Origin: Flavobacterium sp. NRK1
GTDB taxonomy: Bacteria; Bacteroidota; Bacteroidia; Flavobacteriales; Flavobacteriaceae
Direction: 5' to 3'
NCBI RefSeq assembly: GCF_024054175.1
Contig: NZ_JAMXLA010000001.1
Location: 2,972,607 to 3,036,606, forward strand
Length of the DNA stretch: 64,000 bases
The translations under genes were made by a program, and so were the position numbers. A model generated the notes under the pieces. That model was not told the origin of the DNA, did not search any database, and worked only from the letters and a program-made list of their open reading frames with translations. Below, piece by piece: positions 9,069 to 17,498 of this stretch (position 1 is its first letter; each line of letters starts with the position of its first letter).

Positions 9069-9686
9069 ATGAAGAAATTATTTTTATGCATAGCAATTGC
9101 AACTTCTATTACCATTAGTTGTAAAAAAACTAAAGATGATGATAGCGCAACTTCAAATACCGTTACTCATAAAGAATCCGACATTCCGCCAGGATGCGTT
9201 TACTTTACACCTCTTGAAGGGATGGCGCCTGCTGATCAGATTCAGTGGCTAAAGAGCAGGCAGGGTACAATATGTAGTAATTATTTAACGTGTGTTCTTG
9301 AAAGCCATCAGTTAACATCTCAGGAAAATACAGATTTACAAAATCAAATTGGTGCTAATCCTCATTATACATCCATTAAATTAGGTGATATATTACAAAA
9401 TAAATTGTGTAATTATAATGAGTATAGAACTTTTACTGCTGATCCGTCAGGAAATATAAGCATGGGATCAACAACTTCTTTTTCAATTACTAGTACGTGT
9501 TACTCATTGCCACTATTTCACGCCATTTCAAAAATTCCTAACGTTACCCGTGATACGGACTTAAAATTTATTAAAGCTCAAATTAATGGCTATACAACAA
9601 TCGTATTTCTTATTGATGGTATAAGCAGTAGTTATTTTGATTACTCACGATGGCCTACATTTACTGCGGAAAAGAATCCTTTATAA
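9069..9686 (+). CDS. Uncharacterized lipoprotein in a two-component operon
   Basis: 205 residues, with a signal peptide and lipobox (ITISC, then KKTKDDD). I do not recognise the rest. It has four Cys in the mature part and no repeated domain. Only 14 bp separate it from the next membrane-protein gene, which overlaps a histidine kinase gene. It may be the outer part of a sensor module; this is inference from gene order only. Confidence 0.7.
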   Translation: MKKLFLCIAIATSITISCKKTKDDDSATSNTVTHKESDIPPGCVYFTPLEGMAPADQIQWLKSRQGTICSNYLTCVLESHQLTSQENTDLQNQIGANPHYTSIKLGDILQNKLCNYNEYRTFTADPSGNISMGSTTSFSITSTCYSLPLFHAISKIPNVTRDTDLKFIKAQINGYTTIVFLIDGISSSYFDYSRWPTFTAEKNPL

Positions 9687-9700
9687 TAAACAGACCATAA

Positions 9701-10339
9701 ATGTTTGAATATATTAAGCCCATTAGTTGTTATGTGCTATTGACGTTTATTTTGTTCTTTGTATTTGTAAACAAATATACCAGGCAGAATAAATATCTGA
9801 TGTTTATTTTATTTATTTCTTTGCTTACAGAAATATTTTCGGCCGTTTTAGAGCATTCTGATTATTCATTGGGTTTAACTTATTCTCTTAGTATGATTAT
9901 CAATGGGAGTTTATGGTTAATATTAATATCAGAGGTGTTCTCAAATAAAAAGGCTGCAAGTATATTGCTTGCGGCCTTTCTGTTATTTAGTATTATAAAT
10001 CTTTTTTTTGATGAAGGGTTAACAAACTGTAATTTTAATACTTTTATAGTTGGAGCTTTTATATATATATCAATTTTTATATATGAAAGCTTTTATCAAT
10101 TGAAGAAGGAGAATTTATCATTTTTTCTTTCAAATAATTACCTGCTGTTATCTGCTCCCATACTTTTTTTCTTTGGGTTAAGTTTTGTTTTTGGTTTTAA
10201 AAGCAGAGAGCTTGCTGAAACTACAATTTTTGGTAATGTCAGATTATATGAATTCATAATTTACTTTGTCAATATTATTTATTATACCCTGATCAATATT
10301 TATATTTATCGTGAAAAAAGACTAAAACATGTTAGATAA
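9701..10339 (+). CDS. Multi-spanning membrane protein of unknown function
   Basis: 212 residues with about six or seven hydrophobic helices (for example 8-26, 32-50, 60-80, 84-104, 110-128, 145-165, 180-200) and short polar loops. This resembles the 7TM input domains placed ahead of NarL-type kinases in Bacteroidetes, but here it is a separate protein. Its stop lies inside the start of the kinase gene (11-bp overlap), so the proteins are probably made together and may form a sensor complex. Confidence 0.7.
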   Translation: MFEYIKPISCYVLLTFILFFVFVNKYTRQNKYLMFILFISLLTEIFSAVLEHSDYSLGLTYSLSMIINGSLWLILISEVFSNKKAASILLAAFLLFSIINLFFDEGLTNCNFNTFIVGAFIYISIFIYESFYQLKKENLSFFLSNNYLLLSAPILFFFGLSFVFGFKSRELAETTIFGNVRLYEFIIYFVNIIYYTLINIYIYREKRLKHVR

Positions 10340-11096
10340 TATTGCATTTGGAATTGTAATAAGTGTGCTGTTTATCAGCCTGCTGGTGCTTTTCTGTGTT
10401 TTACTCATAAAACTCTACATCAATAAAATAAAAAATTATACCAGGCTTATTTATCAAAAAGACCTTGAGTACCAAAAAACGCTTAACAGCACTATTCTGG
10501 AAACTCAGGAACAGGTACTAAACAATATTTCACAGGATCTGCACGATGATGCAGGGCAGCAACTTACCTATATTAACTTTATGGTCGAAAATCTTAAGCT
10601 GGATAAACCTGAGCTTCAGGATGCACTTAATCCGTTAAGTAAGTCAATCGTTACCTTGTCTAATTCTATACGCAGTATAAGCCACTCATTAAATAGCCAG
10701 TTATTAGTACAGGAGAGTCTTTTTAAGGCTATCGAGGCTGAGGTACAAAGGCTTAACACTAATATCCGTATTAAGTTTGATTTTGTTTTTAAAGGTACCC
10801 GAAAGAAAGTATTTGACAGCAATGAGAAAATTGTTATTTACCGTATATTTCAGGAGGTTATAAATAATACACTAAAGCATTCAGAGGCTACAGTTGTAAA
10901 CGTAATTTTGAAAACCGAACCATTTTTTGAAATGATAATTACAGACAATGGTAAAGGCTTTGATTTTAATCAAAGTGATGAAAAATCAGGAATGGGACTT
11001 AAAAATATTATTAAACGCGCCGAAATTATTAACTTTAGAGTTGCAATTGATACTGTTCCGGAAAAAGGGACTACCATTACAGTATCAGAAAAATAG
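10329..11096 (+). CDS. NarL-type sensor histidine kinase
   Basis: 255 residues. One N-terminal TM helix (about 7-28), a coiled linker, a HisKA_3-type dimerization domain with the phospho-His in DLHDDAGQQL, and an HATPase domain (NTLKHSEA, DNGKGFDF, GMGLKNI). It lacks a sensor domain of its own, which fits with the preceding lipoprotein and membrane protein supplying the input. The LuxR-type regulator follows 3 bp downstream. Confidence 0.9.
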   Translation: MLDNIAFGIVISVLFISLLVLFCVLLIKLYINKIKNYTRLIYQKDLEYQKTLNSTILETQEQVLNNISQDLHDDAGQQLTYINFMVENLKLDKPELQDALNPLSKSIVTLSNSIRSISHSLNSQLLVQESLFKAIEAEVQRLNTNIRIKFDFVFKGTRKKVFDSNEKIVIYRIFQEVINNTLKHSEATVVNVILKTEPFFEMIITDNGKGFDFNQSDEKSGMGLKNIIKRAEIINFRVAIDTVPEKGTTITVSEK

Positions 11097-11099
11097 CTT

Positions 11100-11759
11100 A
11101 TGGACAAAATTACTATTGGTATTGTTGACGATCATAAAATCGTAAGGCAGGGGCTAAAAGAACTTCTGGAAAAAATAAGCAATTATAAAGTTACTGCTGA
11201 GTTTGACAGCGGTACTGAGTTTTTGACCGCACTGCCATTACAGGATAAGCCTGATCTTTTTATAATAGACTATTCTATGCCCGGATTAAATGGGGTAGAG
11301 GTGCTACAGGCTCTTGAAGATAAAGAAGAGGAGTATAAAGCATTATTGCTTACCCAGCATTTTGATGAACAGATTATAGATGCGGCTTACCATCATGGTG
11401 CAAGAGGCTTTTTGCATAAAAACTGCACTGCTCACGACCTGAAATTTGCAATAGATAATATAGCCAATATAGGGTATAATAATGTTGTTGAAATTTTAAA
11501 ACGGGTAAGACAATATGACCCTACGGCAAATAAAGCATCTAAAAATGCAATTAAGCTGTCAGACAGGGAATATGATTTTCTTAAACTTGTGTGTAATGAA
11601 AAAGAATATACCTATGAGCAAATGGCTGATATTATGTCGGTTTCTGTAAAATCAATAGAAGCGTATCGAACAGCATTATTTGAAAAACATAATATAAAAT
11701 CTAAGGTTGGATTAGTATTATTCTCTTACAAACATAAGCTTACCGAACCTTTTATTTAA
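11100..11759 (+). CDS. NarL/FixJ-type response regulator (LuxR HTH)
   Basis: 219 residues. Receiver: VDDHK acidic pocket, phospho-Asp in FIIDYSMPG, Thr in LLLTQH, Lys in LHKNC. The C-terminal LuxR-type helix-turn-helix is recognisable in LSDREYDFLKLV and SVKSIEAYRTALFEKHNIKS. It is the cognate regulator of the kinase 3 bp upstream. The gene converges on a hemolysin III gene 3 bp away, with no obvious terminator between them. Confidence 0.93.
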   Translation: MDKITIGIVDDHKIVRQGLKELLEKISNYKVTAEFDSGTEFLTALPLQDKPDLFIIDYSMPGLNGVEVLQALEDKEEEYKALLLTQHFDEQIIDAAYHHGARGFLHKNCTAHDLKFAIDNIANIGYNNVVEILKRVRQYDPTANKASKNAIKLSDREYDFLKLVCNEKEYTYEQMADIMSVSVKSIEAYRTALFEKHNIKSKVGLVLFSYKHKLTEPFI

Positions 11760-11762
11760 ATA

Positions 11763-12398
11763 TTACGGTATCAGATAAAAAAAGATGCCGAAAAAATGCA
11801 ATGCGCTTCCGCTTAAAACAAACAGATGCCAAATAGTGTGGTTGTAAGGTATCTTTTCTTTAGCAAAAAAGTAAATGCCTATTGTATAGCAAAGCCCTCC
11901 GCCTAATAGATAATATAATGCTCCGGCCGCCAGATTTTCTATGAGGGGTTTTATAGCTATTATAATTAACCACCCCATTATTGCATATAGTGCCAGCGAT
12001 AATTTTTCTGATCTTCTTAAAGGAGAAAATTTAAAAATGAATCCTGCTATTGCAAATCCCCATATTATTCCGAAAATACTCCATCCCCAAGCCCCTTTAA
12101 GACCTAATAAAGCTATAGGAGTATAAGTACCGGCAATAAGAACATATATACAAAGATGGTCTATCTTTTGAAAGATACGTTTCCATTTAAGACTATATAC
12201 TGCATGGTATATGGTAGATGCAGAATATAATAATACCAGGCTTACCCCGAAAACAAGTGAAGCGGCAAGATGCATTTTTGTTCCTTTAATTGCAGAAAAA
12301 ACTGTTAGTAGTATAAATGCAGCCACAGAAAGCACAGCTCCCGTTCCGTGAGTAATTACATTCCATAATTCTTCCTGTTTTCTGTTTCTTTTGGGCAT
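11763..12398 (-). CDS. Hemolysin III / YqfA-type PAQR membrane protein
   Basis: 211 residues with seven TM helices. Family motifs: THGTGAVLS near the N-terminus, SxxYH in SASTIYHAVY, the QKIDHLCIYVLIAGTYTP segment, and a C-terminal HTIWHLFVLSGSALHF. The Ser, Asp and His residues are those proposed to bind zinc in PAQR proteins. Bacterial members are named hemolysin III but are more likely involved in membrane homeostasis. Starts 62 bp left of a perfect terminator that ends the neighbouring gene. Confidence 0.9.
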   Translation of the reverse strand: MPKRNRKQEELWNVITHGTGAVLSVAAFILLTVFSAIKGTKMHLAASLVFGVSLVLLYSASTIYHAVYSLKWKRIFQKIDHLCIYVLIAGTYTPIALLGLKGAWGWSIFGIIWGFAIAGFIFKFSPLRRSEKLSLALYAIMGWLIIIAIKPLIENLAAGALYYLLGGGLCYTIGIYFFAKEKIPYNHTIWHLFVLSGSALHFFGIFFYLIP

Positions 12399-12460
12399 GG
12401 TAAAAAGTATTATTTACAAAGGTAAAAGATTAATGGTTTACAACTAATTAAGAAAAGTAT

Positions 12461-12504
12461 AAATATCGAAAAGCCTTGTAGTTACACAAGGCTTTTCGAT
12501 ATTT
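12461..12504 (-). terminator. Perfect 19-bp hairpin terminator of the AhpD-like gene
   Basis: AAATATCGAAAAGCCTTGT at 12461-12479 is exactly complementary to 12486-12504, with a 6-nt loop. The flanking A/T runs allow termination on either strand. It lies 12 bp past the stop of the AhpD-like gene. Confidence 0.9.
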
Positions 12505-12515
12505 AAAACAGCTTA

Positions 12516-13058
12516 TTATGCTGTTTGAAGGGCAGGAGCCAAAGGAAAATCTATAGGCAATTGTGTTGTGCGGTGAAGATAATTTGTAACTGTTTTATCT
12601 CCTATAAGAATTATAATATCTATTAATGCAGCTTCATTGTAACCAGCTTCAAACAAATTATTTATGGCATTCTGTGAAGCTTTGCCTCTATTAAGCGTAG
12701 TCTCTTTTACAAATTCTGCCAATGCATTAAATTTGCTGTCAAAAGAAGCGTGGCCACTACGTATTTCAAGAACCTGATCGTCGGTAAAGCCATTCATTTT
12801 ACCAATTAATGTATGGGCAGCCAAACAATAATCACATTCATTTACCTGACTTACTACTAAATTTACAATTTCTTTTTCTTTGGCTTTAAGGTTGCTTTTA
12901 CGGTTTTGTAGAGTAAGGTAATCGCCAAGAGCAGTTTCGTTTTTAGCAAGGTAAGCGTATAAGTTAGGAACCTGTCCTAGACCTTTTTCAAGGTTATTAA
13001 ATAATGCCTGGTTGTTTTCAGAAACATCTGCTTTTGTTGGTACTGTGAAATTTTCCAT
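12516..13058 (-). CDS. Carboxymuconolactone decarboxylase / AhpD-like protein
   Basis: 180 residues, CMD/alkylhydroperoxidase fold. The CxxC redox pair with downstream His is seen in ECDYCLAAHT, as in AhpD and peroxidase-related proteins. No signal peptide. Likely reduces peroxides or a small organic substrate in the cytoplasm. The AraC-type regulator gene lies upstream on the same strand with a 104-bp gap, so that regulator may control this gene. Confidence 0.88.
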   Translation of the reverse strand: MENFTVPTKADVSENNQALFNNLEKGLGQVPNLYAYLAKNETALGDYLTLQNRKSNLKAKEKEIVNLVVSQVNECDYCLAAHTLIGKMNGFTDDQVLEIRSGHASFDSKFNALAEFVKETTLNRGKASQNAINNLFEAGYNEAALIDIIILIGDKTVTNYLHRTTQLPIDFPLAPALQTA

Positions 13059-13162
13059 TTTATTACGTTTTAAATTTGTTTGTCGTTATTGACAGTACAA
13101 AGTTGCGACAATAGCAAGCGTAAAAAAATGGATACTTTTCCCGATGAATGTGCAATTCTTCC

Positions 13163-14017
13163 CTAAGCCACTTTTTCTAATGATTTTTTAAAATCGGTAG
13201 GGCTAACACCAAAGTGTTTTTTAAAGAATCTACTAAAATGTGATGCATCTTCAAAGCCAAGTTCAGACGCTATTTCTTTGGTAGATTTATCCGTGTAATA
13301 ATATAGTCTCCTTGCTTCAAGGTTTATACGTTCCTGTATTATTTGTAAAGGTGTTTTTTGTCCGTATATTGCAAAAACATTAGCAAGGGTTTTTGGAGAC
13401 TTGTTTAGTTTACCGGCATAAAATTGTACTTCGTGTTCTTTTCGGTAATGGTTTTCTACCAAAAGATTAAAGTTTCTGTACAGGCTAAACTTTGTATCAT
13501 CATCAACCGTTTCATCTGTAAACTGCTGTCTGGCAAGGCGTGTAATAGTTATTATTAAACGAACCAAAAGCATTCTTAGCATTGCACCCTGAATTTTATC
13601 AGATGTATCGAACTCATCTTTAAAAATACGGACTAATAAGTCTATTTTTTCCTGTTCTTTTTCATCAAGAGAGATAAACATAATTGGTGTTGGGCCATAA
13701 AATATAAAGCCGGAACAGCTAACTTCTTTATCATGGTCAACAATACAGTAAAATTCACGGTTAAATAGCCATGAAGTAATATATTCAGGATTTTCAAACC
13801 TAAAGGACTGGTTTACCATTAAAGGTATGATTGAATTAGCAGGGAAAGTATATTCAATCTCATCAATTATTATTTTTTGCTCTTCACCTCTGTTCCATGC
13901 AATTGTAAGTAATTTATCTTCCCTGTCGCGGGTAAAAAACTTTCTGTCAAAAGCAGGTTCTTCAATTACAAGCCTAAAATCAGCGTTAGAAGTATTGTCA
14001 GTATATTTTAAGTTCAT
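13163..14017 (-). CDS. AraC-family transcriptional regulator
   Basis: 284 residues. The N-terminal 150 residues have a cupin-like pattern for effector sensing; the C-terminal 100 residues contain two helix-turn-helix units ending in the AraC signature DASHFSRFFKKHFGVSPTDFK. It is divergent from the DUF4861/GH88 genes (118-bp shared gap) and upstream of the AhpD-like gene, so either side could be its target. The N-terminal part is of the type seen with AhpD/oxidoreductase targets, which I think the more likely. Confidence 0.9.
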   Translation of the reverse strand: MNLKYTDNTSNADFRLVIEEPAFDRKFFTRDREDKLLTIAWNRGEEQKIIIDEIEYTFPANSIIPLMVNQSFRFENPEYITSWLFNREFYCIVDHDKEVSCSGFIFYGPTPIMFISLDEKEQEKIDLLVRIFKDEFDTSDKIQGAMLRMLLVRLIITITRLARQQFTDETVDDDTKFSLYRNFNLLVENHYRKEHEVQFYAGKLNKSPKTLANVFAIYGQKTPLQIIQERINLEARRLYYYTDKSTKEIASELGFEDASHFSRFFKKHFGVSPTDFKKSLEKVA

Positions 14018-14105
14018 CAGTTATTATTTAATCATATTAAAAGTAAACAAAAAAAGCAAAAGGTTTTGTAGCACAGGCATGGTCGGCAACCAGAAATATT
14101 ATGAT

Positions 14106-14113
14106 TATATTTG
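14106..14113 (+). promoter_or_regulatory. Candidate -7 element for the DUF4861/GH88 operon
   Basis: TATATTTG fits TAnnTTTG and lies 22 bp before the ATG at 14136. No good -33 TTG at normal spacing, so confidence is low. Confidence 0.35.
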
Positions 14114-14135
14114 GGTTTTCTAAGTAAACGCCTAC

Positions 14136-15301
14136 ATGATCAGAAATCTTTTTACAGCCTCACTATTAGTTTTGTTTTTTAACCATAACTCTTATTCACA
14201 AAAGTACACTATAGAGGTTAAAAATAATATGAACTTTAACCGAAAGGAAATTGTAGCACTAAAAGCAAAAGATTTAATTAAAGAAAAAAACTCACTTCAA
14301 ATTAGAAATCATAACTCGGGTGACTATCTGCAAACACAATGGATTGACTATGAAAGTGATGGCGTAGCTGATGAATTACTTTTTCAGGCTGATGTGCCGG
14401 CTAGATCTACTGTGCAATATGAAATTGTATTTAATGATAATATCAAAATAATTGAAAATAAAGAAGCTGCTTTTGCGCGTTTCGTACCGGAACGGTCTGA
14501 CGATTTTGCATGGGAAAATGATAAAGTAGCTTTTAGGGTATATGGACTTAAAGGACAGGAAGAAGCTTTAAGAGGAGTTTCCGGAAGTACTTTATCGAGC
14601 GGGGTAGATATATGGCTAAAACGTGTAAATTATCCTGTTATAAATAAATGGTATGCAGAACATGTAAAGTCACCCGGGTACTATCATACTGATCACGGTG
14701 AAGGTTATGATCCTTATCATGTGGGAAACAGCAGAGGTACGGGAGGTACAGGTGTTTGGATAAATGACAGTCTTCAGGTTTCTGAAAACTTTACCGATTA
14801 TAAAATTATAGCAAGCGGCCCGTTACGAACAATATTTGAGCTTACTTATAAACCCTGGAGTGATTATAAATAAAAGAAACAAAAAGAGTAACACTTGATT
14901 TGGGTTCTAATTTTTCTAAATTTGAAATTAGTACTGTTTCCAAAAAAAAAATAAATAATTACGCTATTGGTATTGCACTGCATAATAATGAAGGTAATGT
15001 GGGTATAAATAAGCGGGAGGGTTGGTTTAGGTATTGGGAAACAATGGACGATTCTTTTGTGGGGGAAGGTATTGTAATAGATCCGTATTTACTGAAGGAT
15101 GCTTTTGCAAATATTTCTAAAACTAATGACCAGAGTAATCTTTTAGTTCTTGTAAAGCCGGTAAAGAAGATTACCTACTATGCAGGATTCGCATGGCAAA
15201 AAAGTAATCAGATTCATTCTCTGGAAGATTGGGACTTATTATTAAAAAGACAGGCTTTAATTGCTAAAAATCCGATTGAAATTAAAATCATAAAAAATTA
15301 A
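14136..15301 (+). pseudogene. DUF4861 family protein, disrupted by a -1 frameshift
   Basis: Two adjacent reading frames together make one protein of about 388 residues, the normal size of DUF4861 proteins found beside GH88/GH105 enzymes. The first half (14136-14873, signal peptide plus 230 residues) ends at TAA 14871. The second half continues in the -1 frame from 14870 (IKETKRVTLDLGSNFSKF) to 15301. Adding one A to the run at 14868-14870 restores a continuous frame. I see no slippery heptamer, so this is a real mutation or a homopolymer error in the assembly. The second half has only a TTG at 14900 as a possible separate start. Likely role: unsaturated-uronide polysaccharide breakdown together with GH88. 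Confidence 0.8.
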
Positions 15302-15319
15302 AAATAGTTCATACAAGTA

Positions 15320-16528
15320 ATGAATATACAAATAAAATTTTGCGCGCTAACATTGCTGTTTTTTTCGGTAGTCACTAATGCCCAAACACTAAAAAAAGAT
15401 ATAGTTAGGCTGGATGTTAAAACACAATTGGAATATTGTAAAGTACACACCGCCAAAACGCTTGCTGCTATTCCGGATGATGGCCATTCTATCCCCAGGA
15501 GCATACCTAATAATAGTAAAGAGTGGAAGTATGTAGATTATAAAGACTGGACCAGTGGCTTTTGGCCCGGGCAATTATGGTTTATATATGAAACTACCAA
15601 TGATAAGAAATGGGCTGAAGCCGCAGATAAATATACACAATACCTTTTGCCTTTAACGGAGTCTAAAGCCACAGATCATGATTTGGGTTTTCAGGTATTT
15701 AATAGTTTTGGAAACGCTTATCAGCTTACAGGTAAAAAAGAATACAAAGCTGCTGTTTTAAGAGCTGCCGACACGCTGGCTACTTTATTTAATCCTAAGG
15801 TAGGGACTATACTTTCATGGCCTCATGCCAATTATGGTGGGCACAATACCATAATAGACAATATGATGAACCTTGAATTATTGTTTTGGGCATCTAAACA
15901 CGGAGGAAGTAAAAACCTTTATAAAATTGCAGTAAAACATGCAGAAACAACTATGCAAAACCATTTCAGGCCTGATTACTCTGCATATCATGTTGTTGTA
16001 TATGATCCTGAAACCGGTAAGAAGCTAAAAGGTGTTACTGCACAGGGATATTCTGATGATAGCATGTGGGCAAGGGGACAGGCCTGGGCTATATATGGCT
16101 TTACAATGGTATATAGGGAAACCGGGGATCGTAAATTTATTGATTTTGCCCACAAAGTTGCCCGTGTATATTTAGACCATCTTCCGGCTGACCAGATTCC
16201 GTATTGGGATTTTAATGCGCCTGATATTCCTAATGCACCTAAAGATGCATCGGCTGCAGCCATTACAGCATCAGCATTACTTGAACTTTCTACATTTACT
16301 AAAGACAGGACTCTTAAACGGGAATATGAAAGTAAAGCCATGAAAATGATCAGGGAACTTACAGATCATTATCAGAGCCGATATCAAAATGACGCTTTGT
16401 TATTGCATTCTACAGGGCATAAGCCGGCAGATAGTGAAATCAATAATTCTATAATTTATGCCGATTACTATTATTTGGAATGTTTGGTAAGGCTTGAAAA
16501 ACTGAGATGGGTTAAACGCTTTTTTTAA
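15320..16528 (+). CDS. GH88 unsaturated glucuronyl hydrolase
   Basis: 402 residues, secreted (signal peptide ending VVTNAQ). The (alpha/alpha)6-barrel motifs are clear: WTSGFWPGQLW, DHDLGF and DNMMNLELLFWAS. Asp121 and Asp180 are spaced like the catalytic pair Asp88/Asp149 of Bacillus UGL. The enzyme removes the unsaturated uronic acid left by polysaccharide lyases (for example from glycosaminoglycan, gellan, ulvan or xanthan fragments). No lyase gene is nearby, so the polymer is unknown. The aldo/keto reductase gene begins 6 bp later. Confidence 0.93.
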   Translation: MNIQIKFCALTLLFFSVVTNAQTLKKDIVRLDVKTQLEYCKVHTAKTLAAIPDDGHSIPRSIPNNSKEWKYVDYKDWTSGFWPGQLWFIYETTNDKKWAEAADKYTQYLLPLTESKATDHDLGFQVFNSFGNAYQLTGKKEYKAAVLRAADTLATLFNPKVGTILSWPHANYGGHNTIIDNMMNLELLFWASKHGGSKNLYKIAVKHAETTMQNHFRPDYSAYHVVVYDPETGKKLKGVTAQGYSDDSMWARGQAWAIYGFTMVYRETGDRKFIDFAHKVARVYLDHLPADQIPYWDFNAPDIPNAPKDASAAAITASALLELSTFTKDRTLKREYESKAMKMIRELTDHYQSRYQNDALLLHSTGHKPADSEINNSIIYADYYYLECLVRLEKLRWVKRFF

Positions 16529-16534
16529 AATACT

Positions 16535-17431
16535 ATGCAATATAATTTATTACAAAAAGCAGGCTTTAGTGTAAGCGAAATTAGTTTTGGCTGTATGTCG
16601 CTTAAAAGTACTTCTGCCGATAATGATGCTATTATACATAAAGCTATAGACGAAGGTATCAATTTGTTTGATACGGCTGACCTTTATGAGAAGGGAGAAA
16701 ATGAAATTTTGCTTGGTAAAGCTGTTAAGAACAAAAGAAAGGATGTTTTTATTTCTACCAAAGTAGGTAACCGCTGGAAAGAAGATGGTACCGGGTGGGA
16801 ATGGTGTCCTAAAAAAGAGTATATACTTAAAGCTGTAGATGATAGCCTTAAGAGGTTACAAACAGATTATATAGACTTATATCTGCTTCATGGCGGAACG
16901 ATTTATGATCCGTTTGATGAAACTATTGAAGCTTTTGAAAGGCTTATTGATATGGGCAAAATAAGAAGTTATGGACTATCATCTATAAGGCCTAATGTTA
17001 TTCGGGAGTTTGTAAACCGATCTAATATTGCTGCTGTAATGACGCAGTATAGTTTTTTAGACCGTAGGCCTGAAGAAGAAACACTTAACGTATTGCATAA
17101 AAATAATATTGGTGTTTTAGCCAGAGGCACTGTAGCAAGCGGATTATTAATAGATAAGCCTGCTACTGATTATATCGGAATGAAAGAAGAGGAAGTTAAG
17201 TTAATAATAAATAACCTGAAACATAATTTACCTGACGGCAGAACACTTGCAGAAACGGTTATGCGCTACGTAACAGATAATCCTGCAATAACTACAGCAG
17301 TAGCAGGCATTAGAACAATGCAACAGCTTAATGAGGCCATTGCAGCAGCAAATGCGGATGTTTTAAGTAAAGATGAACGGGATACCCTAAAGAATTTATG
17401 GATTGGAAATACCTATAAAGAGCACAGATAA
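16535..17431 (+). CDS. Aldo/keto reductase
   Basis: 298 residues, (beta/alpha)8 NADPH-dependent oxidoreductase. The catalytic tetrad is visible: Asp in FDTAD, Tyr in DLYEKGE, Lys in ISTKVG, and His in LLHGG. Cytoplasmic. It follows GH88 by 6 bp, which suggests a role in metabolism of the released keto-uronate or aldose; this is inference from the operon. Confidence 0.9.
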   Translation: MQYNLLQKAGFSVSEISFGCMSLKSTSADNDAIIHKAIDEGINLFDTADLYEKGENEILLGKAVKNKRKDVFISTKVGNRWKEDGTGWEWCPKKEYILKAVDDSLKRLQTDYIDLYLLHGGTIYDPFDETIEAFERLIDMGKIRSYGLSSIRPNVIREFVNRSNIAAVMTQYSFLDRRPEEETLNVLHKNNIGVLARGTVASGLLIDKPATDYIGMKEEEVKLIINNLKHNLPDGRTLAETVMRYVTDNPAITTAVAGIRTMQQLNEAIAAANADVLSKDERDTLKNLWIGNTYKEHR

Positions 17432-17498
17432 ATTCACATTTATTAATTATAAAAAACAGTATATTTAAATTTAATAACAATAGTATTTATCTGCTAAT

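Noticed and set aside
9949..9981. 12-bp inverted repeat (AAAGGCTGCAAG / CTTGCGGCCTTT)
   Set aside because: It looks like a terminator but lies inside the membrane-protein coding region and has no T-run; the frame continues with normal helices.
14900..15301. Separate gene starting at the TTG at 14900
   Set aside because: The sequence continues the DUF4861 protein in the -1 frame right from 14870; it is the second half of a broken gene, not a new one.
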